From contig NC_023749.2 in assembly GCF_000499845.2 (NCBI RefSeq), positions 22,112,149 to 22,176,148 of the forward strand: a stretch of DNA of 64,000 nt. Direction: 5' to 3'. This document shows, one piece after another, positions 45,601 through 57,600 of this stretch. Every line of letters starts with the position of its first letter. Position 1 is the first letter of the stretch. The notes beneath the pieces are model-generated. The model had not been told where the DNA came from, made no database searches, and saw nothing but the letters and a program-made list of their open reading frames with translations. This DNA comes from Phaseolus vulgaris (lineage: Eukaryota > Streptophyta > Magnoliopsida > Fabales > Fabaceae). A program made the position numbers and the translations under genes.

Positions 45601-48600
45601 TAATTTCAAATCTACTCTTTCTTCGTGTCATTACTCTAAGGGACTTCTCTATTATTTAGCATACATATACAAAACCTTTTTCTTTGGTTTTCACATTACC
45701 ATTTGAACCTTGCGTGAGAAGCTTTATGGTTTTAATTTGTGGGGATTAATTTTGTAGGATTTAATGTAGTACAATATTTTGGTAGACATGGGTAATAAGA
45801 ATAAAAGAAATCAAGAGACAGAAAAGGTCTTCAAAAGATCAAATAAAGCATTACTATTATTTGCATTTCACGGGTGTAGTAACTACTTGTCACAAATTGT
45901 GGTAACTTATATGATACATGCATATCTTTATACTGGCTAATTTTAGCCTTCCTTCTGATGCTCTTCCCATTTTGTAAATGATTCTTTTCAGTTAGATATA
46001 TGCAGAAACATTGAAGATTTCTTATGACTGTGGGTTTCCTTAAGTTCTTTATTATCTTGTGTAGACAGATGAGCTATCCTCTCCTCATATTCTCTCTCCT
46101 GTTTCTAATAAATGACATATATACATAAAAATATAAAACTTGATCAAGGTTTTAAGTAGTACGCTATAGAGCCGCCACTGCAGTGTAGTGATATGGAATG
46201 GCCCTTGCCCGCTAAAGAGGTTGCTATAGTGGAGCAATTTTGTGTAGTGGTTGTACCAGACCAAAGAGCATATTGAATAGCAGTTATAGCAGGCACTATA
46301 GTGATGCTATGCATTGATTCCAAAAATACCTTAGAACAAAGACATTAAGGCTTTTATGGACAACTATTTTTTGGGATTTTAATTTCCAAAAATTGAAATT
46401 TACAGATGTAACAATAGCAAAAATGTTATAGAATTGAATTTAGAAGATGATGACTTATAACTCCACTCTAGGACACTGGTATTTGCTTGTGTTCCCGCCA
46501 GTTGACCTAATGTCTTTGTGCGTTTCTATTGACTTCGCTTCCAAGAACCCTTCGCTCCTACGTTCCCTTCCTTCGATGGAATCACCTGAAAAGATAGAGA
46601 AACAAAGGGCGCCCTCGCGGCCGTTTGCACTCCGACGGTCAAGTCAGTCTCTTGGGCAATGAACACCAAACTCTAACTCTGAGATCACTGTGTGTTCTCT
46701 CTCGCTCTATTCTTCTCTCAGAAATGCGTAACTTGCACTAATGAAAGCGTAACGTGTTCTGTACCGTCCCGTCCCCGAGCGTTGACCAAAGTCAAAGTCA
46801 AAGTCAAACACGTGGTGGGACCCGCCAAGGGGCCCAAGGGAGAAAGTCAACAGGTTGACCAGTTTGGGCGTCGCCAGAGGTAGGCGTCGCCAGGTGGGGG
46901 CGTCACCATAATGAGGCGTCGCTAATGTCACCCCCCGATACCCACGGGTAGGGAAGACCGTGGAGGGGGGCGACACAGTCAGAGGTCACGGTACGGGCGA
47001 GGAGGCCTCGGGCCCCGGTACTTCAGAGCAGTAATGAAGAGAAGGGTGGCTTCAAGGCCATAGTCCCAGTATCAGCAGGGGGTAGCCTGCCTCGTGAAGT
47101 ACCCACGCCACCTCTGGGGAATCCCTGGGACAGATACGACCCAGGAGAGGGCCACGCCCAGGGGTGAACCATGTGCATGGTACGAGAGGAAGACAGATAC
47201 ACTCCCAGGGCGAGTGACTAGAAACTGGGGCGCATGAGTTGGCACCCAGGTAATCACCCCTCGCGCTAGGTGCACTCCAGAGAAGGAGGACTTACACGTT
47301 GGAGTTTCCCTAAGTTGGGTTACAGTAGGGCTTTCCACGTGGAATGGCGGTTAAGTCAGAAGGACATGTGGCAGTAAGCACTGAAACATCAAGGTATATA
47401 ACCTTCTCCGAAAGTTTACTAAGGTACGTTTTACCAGTTGCACATTTGACTCATTTTACACACTCACTCAGGGAGAGAGAGAGAGATCAGAGTTAGTAAC
47501 GATTCAGTTACGGTTCTCCGGTACGGAGGTTTTGATGTTTCTTGCTTTGCTGACTTGATCGTCGGAGTGCAAACGGCCGCGAGGGCGCCCTTTGCTCATT
47601 TCATTTCAGGTTCTCACGACGGCGCCAGGCGGAGATCTGAGTTGAAGACGAAGGAGTCCTTGAGTGCAAGTTAGAGCCACGCACGAAGACTTTCTCAGTC
47701 AATCGGCAGGAACATGTTCTGTCACGTCAAAACGTACCTGATTATGTCTCTTGTTGCCCTTATATACCTTTCAGTGTTATTGCCCTTTTGTTTAGGTGTG
47801 ACTTAGGCATTCTGTAGGCGTGTCTTAGCGACATTAGCACCCAGACTTAGGGTCATCCAGTGTGAAAGACTACCCTGCCGAAGTGCAACTAGCGCAGGAT
47901 GACTGCTTGGATGCCAGCTCATGCATCCAATCTCTGAGTCCTCCGCCCTGGGAGTTCCCTGCCTTACTCACGTGCCGTGCATGCAGATCACCCTTGGGAC
48001 GTGACCCTCATGAGTCGTCTCTGTCCCAGTGGCTCTTTAACGGTGGTGCGTACTGTTGCGTCCCTACATCCCATGCACGTATCCCTTGTGATCTGGGCCT
48101 CTCCCTACTGGGAACTGGGGTGTGGCTTGAAAACCACCTTTTTTGTTCATCTTTACTGTTGAGACGCCGAGGTCCGAGGACTCCACGCCCTGCCTCGATG
48201 CCGCCCCCTCCTCGGCCACCCTTTGCCGTGAGCCTAAGGAGACTCCTTCCTGTCCTGCTGTACTTCCAGTGGACCCTACCTTCAGGGTCCCACCATGTTG
48301 ACTTTGGTCAACGCCCGAGGCCGAGGACCGGACGATACAGCTTGTATATTTTGTTTTTGACACCTATGACATTTGATTGTAAATTGGGAATGTTATTAAT
48401 TTTGAGTAATTTGTATTAAAAGGAAAAGAAAGAATAGGGTAAATCCTTTGTGTATATTGAACACATCAGGTTATGTTTATATAGAAAAAAAAAACATATG
48501 GGCCCATTACATAAATAGAGATATCTAGTAATATCTATAATATCTCATAATATCTAATTATATCTAATAATATCTAACACTCCCCCTCAAGCTGGTGCAT

Positions 48601-51600
48601 ATAGATCATATGTACCTAGCTTGTTACAAATATAATCAATCCGGCCCTCATAAGGATTTAGTAAAAATATCTGAAATATTGAAAACAACTTAGAACGGTT
48701 TTTCATTAAAAGCACCCAAGTACATCTTGAATAATCATCAATAAAAGTAACAAAATACTGAAATCCTAAATTAGACTTAATACGACTTTGTCCCCAAATG
48801 TCAGAGTGAACTAAGGCAAAAGAAGATGAAGCACGTTGTGAGACACTACTAGGAAAATAACTACGAATGTGTTTCCCTAACTGACACGACTCACACGATA
48901 AAGTAGACACTTAGACAAACTTGGAACAAGCTGCTGCATCTTGGCATGACTAGGATGACCAAACCGAGCATGAATGAGAGATGGAGAATCCATAATCGCG
49001 CCAACATGTGTAGAGATCTATAGTTGATAAAGTCCATGAGTCTCACATCCGGTGCCAATCATCCGACCCGAACTCCGATCCTGTAAAGAAACAAAATCTT
49101 TGGTAAAAGAAATAACACAATCAAGGGAACGAGTGAGACGACTAATGGATAATAAGTTAAATGGAGACCCAGGGACATAAAGAACATTATCAACATATAA
49201 AGAAAGAAAAATGTTAATAGTACCAACACCATGTGATGGTACCTTATATCCATTGACCGTGGTAACTAAAGGTAAATAACCTGTAGTAGATAGGGAAGAG
49301 AAAAAAGATTGATTACCAGTACTGTGATTTGTGGCACCTGAATCTAGAACCCAAGGGCCAAGGGAAGTAGAGTGAGTGAGGCCAACAAAAGATGTACCTG
49401 AATGTGCAACAGAAGCCGTGGAACTAGAGTTCTGACGATCCTCCTTCTCATGAACTAGAACAAAGATCCAAGTTCTTCATGTTATTGGGTTTACATGGCC
49501 TTCCTGATGATTATTCTCACGTTCGTGATCAAATTTTGGGATCTCTTATTGCCCAATTATACTTCTACTTGTTCTACCCTTTTGCGCGTGCTAGGTAAAC
49601 ACACCATTGATATAACGTCTCATGTTGATGACTCTTCTGCTTTAGTCTCTTAGCATAATGATCGTACTCACCCTCACAAGCCGGGCAAAGGGCGTCACAA
49701 GTGTGACCATTGTGGCAAACTTGGCCACAAAATTGACAGATGTTATGCCTTACATGGTCGTCCTCCTAGATCTGTTGCGGTTGCTCAAATTGCCCCTGTG
49801 CAACCTTCTACCATGGACCATACTCATTAAAACTGTCCTCCTAGATCTGTTGCGGTTGCTCTAATTGCCCCCTGTGCAACCTTCTACCATGGAACTAGAT
49901 TTCTGACGATTCTCATACCATTTAAGAAATTCATTGAAAATAGCAGGTTGGCAATTGAGGTATGGTCCACAGTTGCACAAGAGCAGTTTGAGCAACCACA
50001 ACAGATTTAGGAGGACGACCATGTAAGGCATAACACTGTCAATGGTCACACTTGTGACGCCCTTTGTCTGGCTTGTGAGGGCGAGTACAATCATTATGTT
50101 GAGAGACTAAAGCAGAAGAGTCATCAACATGAGACGTTATATTAGTGGTGTGTTGACCTGGCACACGCAGAAGGATATAACAAGTGGAAGTAAAATTGGG
50201 CATGATAGGAGATCCCAAAATTTGATCACGAACATGAGAATAATCATCAGGAAGTCCATGTAAACCCAATACTATGGAGAACTTGTATCTTTGTTCTAGT
50301 TCTTGAGAAGTAGTGAGGGCAGGAGGTAATAATACATTAAAATCATGAAGAAGAGCATGAATCTTACCCAGATATTCCATCATTGTACCATCAAGACGTT
50401 TGGGAGCAACAATTGTGAGGAGATTTTGACACACACGATAAAGACGTTGAGTATCATTGGTGTATAATAATTTTGCTTGTTCCCAAACTTCTGAACATGT
50501 CTCATAGGTTCGAAAAAATTGTTTTAAAGATGAGTGAATGGTAGATTTGATAACAATGTATAATTGAGCATCAACTTTTAACCAACGAGAAACCTCATTT
50601 TTAGCAACATTAGGATGGGTAAGATGATCAACATAGCCTTGACTCTTAAGCCATAACTTAATATCTGAGGCCCAAGTGTCATAATTGGTTCCATCCAATT
50701 TGTCAATTGAGAGATGAACATTGACATAATTAGTATAAATAGATTGATCCGGCATAATGGCACGGAAGTAGAAACAGTGGTAGCGGAAGAAGCCATAGAG
50801 GATAAGGACAAATCCAGTCACAGGTCAATTGGCGGTAGCAGCAAATATGAAGGCTCCAACAGCGATTCCGACGGCAGTTCCGATGAGATACCGACGATGG
50901 TCCGGCAATGTCATCATCGTCTTCGAGTTGGGTTCACAAACTACTCCAGGAATACCATACTACTGTGGGAGGACATTTAGGAATTTTCCGCACCTATAGA
51001 AGAATAGCTCAGTCCTTGCATTGGATGGGCATGAAGAAGACCGTCACTGAATATGTACACGCGTGTGCGGTGTGCCAGCAGAACAAGTATCAACCATGCT
51101 CGCCACAAGGATTGCTTCAGCCCTTGTCGATTCCAAAGGCAGTTTGGGAGGAGATAAGTATGGATTTCATTTTTAGACTTACTAAATCTTGAGGGAAAGA
51201 CACAATTTTGGTGGAAGTGGATCGCCTTAGTATGGTCATTTCATTCCTCTTAAACATCCATATTCAGCTAGAACAACCGCAAAGGTGTTTGTTAAAGAGC
51301 TGATGAGATTGCATGGCATTCCAACTTCCATCGTAAGTGATAGATGTTAGAATGTATGGCTTTAAATGAGAGGGGGGGGGGGGGGGGGGTGAATTGTTTA
51401 AAGGGGTTGCCAAAAACACAAAACAATTTAATACAGCATCAGAAAAACAATCGGTTGTTTATACCAGTTGAAAAAGCACAAACTGAAATTAAAGAGTTTA
51501 AGGGAGAGAGAGATTGCACACACAATTTATACTGGTTCACTCTTAAACCAAGAGCTACATCCAGTTTTCCAGAAACCACTGGGGAATCCACTAAGTAACC

Positions 51601-54600
51601 AAACTTAGATTACTTACACACACTACCGAAGAAGTAACCTTGATCCCCTCAAGAAACACACTTCCTTTGGTTCAGCACACACACCAAGAATGTTGATCTT
51701 GACAACCTCAAGAGCACACAACACTTCCTGGCCTACCACACCACAGTTTACACAAAGTACGAAAGGATTACACTTGTTACAGAATGAACTGAAATCAATA
51801 CAAATGAAATCCTATTCCACTCTCTCTTGATCAATGCAAGCTCAAAGCAATCTTTAACTCTTGAAAACTAAAATCAGTGAAAAACTCAAATCTATTTTTC
51901 TATGATTCAATCTCAGTTGTTGTTTGTTACAAACGTTAAACAAACTATTTATTGTTTTCAAAGAATGGTCTAAGCATTTAAAACAGGAGCGCATTCAGTT
52001 ACAAAATCATTTAAAGTTCAGTCAACACACAAAACAGTTTTTTGTTATGATTTGAAAACAAACAACTGGTGAATGTGCGAATCAATCGGTTGTGTTGGTT
52101 TGACAACAAGTCAACCAACCAAAACAGTTTTCAACCTTTTTCAAAACACTTAAGAGTAAAACAATCGGTTGTTTCGACAAAACAACATGTTGTTTTTCAC
52201 TTAGTTTGAAAAACACTTTCAACTTAAAAGGTTTGAAAATACTTTAGCTTTAAGATTCAATCAAGAGTGGATTTACGCAATCAATCTACCCAGATCCTAT
52301 CCTAGACACAACAACAACACTAGCCTTTGCATCAACAAGAGATTTGGATTCTTCAAAGCAAGCGATCACTCTAGGTCAACAATAGAGACTTAACATTTCT
52401 AAGTCTTTTTAGGAAGGAATTATTCAAATTGCAAGGGACGACGTTGAGGATGAGGACGACGTATCATCCAGAAACGGATGGTCAAACGGATTTTTTAAAT
52501 AGAATGTTGGAAACATACCTTCGTTGCTTTAGTTCGGAACAACCCAAAATGTGGCGATATTCCTTCCTTGGGCGAAATATTGGTATAACACCAGTTTTCA
52601 TGGGACAACAAAATGTACACCTTTTGAAATAGTGTATGGACGACCTCCTCCATCTCTGGCATGTTTTGTTCCAGGGAAACAATGGTAGAAGAGGTGGCAC
52701 AAGATATAATGAATCGTGATGAGGCCCTTACACAACTCAAATTTCATTTAAGGAGGGCGCAAAATCAAATGTCCAAGTTCGCCAATTGCCACAAAAAACT
52801 TTCTCCAATTAAAGTAGGAGATATGGTATACTTGAAAATTTGTCCACATCGACAACTATCTATGCCTAATCAATTGCATCCTAAACTTGCAGTCAAATAT
52901 TATGGTCCTTTTTCAGTTCTAGCAAAGGTGGGTTCGGTGGCTTTTAGACTACAATTACTGGAAGCTCGAATACACCCAGTTTTCCATGTTTCCCTACTCA
53001 AGTTAGCTGTAGGGCAGCACCAAGTACATCTAGAATTGCCTCAAGAGTTTTAGGGACAAGCTGTGAATTTTTATCCAAAAGAAATTTTGGATAGACGCGA
53101 AGTAACGGTCCAAGGAGCACGCGTTCCACAAATTTTAATAAGATGGAATGAAGGGGACAATGATACTGCTACATGGGAGGATGTGGCAACCATCAAGGAG
53201 CAATTTCCATATTTCAACCTTGAGGACAAGGTTGTTTTGGTAGAAGGGAGTAATGTTAGGAAAGAAAATAAGGACAGTATATGGAGGGTGTATTATAGGA
53301 AGAAAGTAAAGAATAAAGGATAAGGGGGTTGGTTAGGTAGTTGGTTATGTTTGGTCTTTAAATAAAGACCAACCCTGTAAGGGAAGCGTGTGTGGATTTT
53401 TTGTATGTCAGTTTTGGAGCCAGGATAAGACCTGCGGGAAAGGAATCATTTTTTCCTTTGTAAATGTTCTGGGTGTTTTGTTACAGTGCTTGAATAATAA
53501 AACAGAGAACTATTCATTCTTTTACTGTGTTGTTTGAGTGAATCTTTGTCTTTCTTTTTTGGAAACCTATCAGTGTGTGTATTAAACAGTATGTAAACTA
53601 TAGAAAAAATTCAAAATAACGGTTATCCTGCTGTATGTTATCTCGTTATAGCATTTTGTAGTAGTCTGCTATGCACCACTATCCGGGATTTAAAGCACTG
53701 GCTTGAATAACCATGGAAACTTCTGAGCACATTAAATATTACAATTTCTGATTATTAGTGAATATTAATTATTAATGCAGAAGAATTTTAAGATGAATTC
53801 TGGCTCTACTTTTTTCAAAGTTCATTGAGTGCAATCTTACTACGGTAGAAAATATTGTATTTCATCATATGATTTACCAAGGTGTTTTATGCTTGATTAT
53901 AGAAGGGGAGCGTGATTCTTTTCAGCTAGTAGGGTTAATGCAGAGTCCGTCTGTGGACGATGATGGGGACTGCTTCTCGCCGTTACAGTTAAATGCAACT
54001 TCTATTAACATTGAAGTCTACTATAATAAAGCAGTGAACTATACCTTGATGGTTACTTTTGTATCCTTCAGTCATTTACTTTCTTTCTACTCTTCCACTT
54101 TGTTATTGTCCATTATGTTTTCCTTTCTTTCATCTTTAAACTCTTTTATTGTGCATTGCTGTGTTATTTCCTTAATGTACTTGAGCCAGATCTCATTTTT
54201 GCAAGTTCTTCTATTAATTCGGCAAATGGAGCATAGCAACACCCAATCTGTAATAAATTGCTTCAAATTTTTATTTGACATTGTGTTATAGATTTAGTGA
54301 ATTTAATTAATGTAAATGATTCAATATTTGAAGAATCTACTCGACAATATTTCATTATAAATTATAATGAATTTGATTTTATGTATACCCTTGCAGGGGG
54401 CTGCTAAGGTTTCAATATTAACGATTGGTCAGCAAGCTATAGTAGATGCTTATCTTTGCCTTATACATTTGACCGCTGGAATACTAGTTGGTAAGTTTTC
54501 CAAATAAGTGCTAAGGTTTTTTGTATAATCAATTTAGACGCTCCACAAACAGTTCTCTATCTGTCATCTTAAAAATCTCTATTATCCTTGTAGAGTTTTG

Positions 54601-57600
54601 AGGTACCAATTTTGGGGAGTCATAAAATATCAAAGGATCCTTTTAATTTGAAGAGCTCATTAAATATTTTTCTCTATGCTTAATTTTGTTTTCTGCCCAG
54701 CTGGCTATATAGCTGCATTTGTATGGGCAGTGCGAATACACATTGGTGTCAGTATCCCCCACCCACCTACAAACACTGGTGCACGTCCCACAAAAAAATG
54801 TATATCAATCTTGACATTGAACCCAATGGTGATCGGATGCACAAAACCTGTGTAGCTTTCATTACCTCCTTGCTCCTTCAAACCAAATGGACTTGTAATC
54901 AAACCGTAAATCAAATTAGTTTGATTACAGCATCTAATTCCCAGAGCACCCTGTAATTATATATAAATTTTTTTGAATCTGTGACGTGCAAATATCAATT
55001 ATCATCTTTGGTTCATGGTAGTGCATGAAGATTATGATTAGTTTGAAATAGGTTATAGATTAGCAGGTTGCACCCTTGCTGTTACAAAAGGGAAGATTTT
55101 AAAAGTATGTGTCCTCAATTGATTGTAGTATAACATTATCATTGCTATGATAGATATGACTTGAGTGGATGATTAATTTCTTTATTTAAGCTTGTCTTAT
55201 GAATAATTGTTGTTACTACCTACCTGCCATGCAGAATCTTTGTTCAATGCTTTTGCGACTGCTGCATTTTTCAAGTTTGTGGTATTCTCAATATTTGAGA
55301 TGAGATATCTCCTTGCCATCTGGAAGGCAAGTAGGCCTTTGAGCAATGGTGAAGGTTGGGAGGCAATGAGGCGTGAACTATCAGTTTTATACAGCCGATT
55401 CTGTAAGTACACATTTAATTTAAGTTTCTTTGGTTATCTGATCTTGTTATCTCGTCACTATGGATATGCCATGGAGTCATTTGTTCTATTAAAGGAAAAG
55501 AAAGAATAGGGTAAATCCCTTGTCTATATTGAACACATAGGATTATGTTTATATAGGAAAAGAAACATATGGGCTAAGTCCATTACATAAATATGAGATA
55601 TCTAACAATATATATAATATCTCATAATATCAAATAATATATAATTATATCTAATAATATCTAACACTCCCCCTCAAGCTGGTGCATATAGATAATATGT
55701 ACCTAGCTTGTTACAAATGTAATCAATCCTAGGCCCTCGTAAGGGTTTAGTAAAAATACTGCTAATTGATTAACTGAATGTGACATCTACTGAAATAAAA
55801 TAACGGTTTAAAGACGGTGAGAAACATTTATATCCTTTTTGTGATCTAGTGAACCCTAAAAAGACACATTTGTGTGACTTAGGAGATAATTTATCAAAAC
55901 CAGGACTAAAATTATGAACAAAACATGTGGACCCAAAAACTTTGGGAGGTAAAGAGTGGAGAGGGTCATATGGAAATAAAATAAAATAAGGAATTTTGTT
56001 ATCTAAGACTGAAGATGGCATGCGATTAATGAGATAATATGCACTAAAAACAGCATCACCCCAAAAACGCTGAGGAACATCACCATGGATTAAAATAGTA
56101 CGAGTTCTTTCAACAAGATGTCTATTCTTGCGCTCAACTACCCCATTTTGTTGTGTATAAGCACATGAAGTTTGATGAAGAATACCATGAGAAGCCATCA
56201 AATTTTTAAAAGAATGAGAAAGATACTCATGTCCATTATCACTACACAAAATTCGGATGGAAATTCCAAATTGATTTTTAATTTCATTGTAAAATATTTG
56301 AAATATAGAAAACAACTCAGAATGGTTTTTCATTAAAAATAACCAAGTATATCTTGAATAATCATCAATAAAAGTAACAAAATACTGAAATCCTAAATTA
56401 GACTTAATACGACTTGGTCCCCAAATGTCAGAGTGAACTAAGGCAAAATGAGATGAAGCACGTTGTGAGACACTACTAGGAAAAGAACTACGAATGTGCT
56501 TCCCTAACTGACACGACTCACACGATAAAGTAGACACATTAGACAAACTTGGAACAAGCTACTGCATCTTGGCAAGACGAGGATGACCCAACCGAGCATG
56601 AATGAGAGATGGAGAATCCATAATTGCGCCAACATGTGCAAAGATCTGTAGTTGATAAAGTCCATGAGACTCACATCCAGTGCCAATCATCCGTCCCGAA
56701 CTCCGATCCTGTAAAGAAACAAAATCTTTGGTAAACGAAATAACACAATCAAGGGAACGAGTGAGACGACTAATGGATAATAAGTTAAATGGAGACCCAG
56801 GGACATAAAGAACATTATTAATAGATATAGAAGAAAAAAGATTAATAGTACCAACACCATGTGATCGTACCCTATATCCATTGGCCATGGTAACAGAAGG
56901 TAAATAACCCGTAGTAGATAGGGAATAGAAAAAAGATTTATTACCAGTAATGTGATCAATGGCACCTGAATCTAGAACCCAAGGGCCATGGGAAGTGGAG
57001 TGAGTGAGGCCAACAAAAGATGTATCTGAATGTGCAACAAAAGCCGTGGAACTAGGGTTCTGACGATCCTCATACCATTTAAGAAATTCATTGAAAATAG
57101 CAGGTTGGCCTGGGGTATCAATTGAAGTATGGTCCATGGTAGAAGGTTGCACAGGGGAAATTTGAGCAACCGCAACAGATCTAGGAGGACGACCATGTAA
57201 GGCATAACATCTGTCAATTTTGTGGCCAAGTTTGCCACAATATCTAACATGTTCCATAGGATCCATGATCATGTTATGTTGTTTTGAACTATAAATAGTC
57301 TCTCTACATCTTAGGAAGATGGAAACCTGCCTAGTTTGGGAGAGTTTACTTGAAAATCAAAATACTTAGGGGACATGCCATGTATTCTTAGAATGTACAT
57401 ATATGAATATGTTTTATTCCACTCGATTGTTCAAGCATGCCAGATAATTTCTTTTATATATTTCCAGTTACTTCAACTGGTTCTAGGATTTCCTTGTTTG
57501 AAGAAGTGAGACTCAGATCTAACCTAACTATTTAACTTCTTTTACAGACGGGATCCTACTGGGAGGCATACTGCTCATGTATGAATTCCACAATCATTTG

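Larger units (their letters stand above)
50933..53572 (+). mobile_element. Chromodomain gypsy fragment in intron 7, split by a solo LTR
   Basis: Integrase begins with the zinc finger ([25 protein letters not shown]) and the core ([10 protein letters not shown]), is interrupted by the solo LTR at 51345-52381, and resumes with [20 protein letters not shown]. The C-terminal region with a chromodomain ([19 protein letters not shown]) ends at 53323. The 3' LTR is 53254-53572. Several stops (near 51190, 52630, 53051) break the frame. Gag to RT are missing. Confidence 0.82.

Noticed and set aside
47862..48419. 185-codon + strand ORF
   Set aside because: It lies in the solo LTR and shows no protein family pattern.
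54087..54281. Minus-strand ORF over exons 8-9
   Set aside because: It is a shadow of the host gene exons and intron 8.
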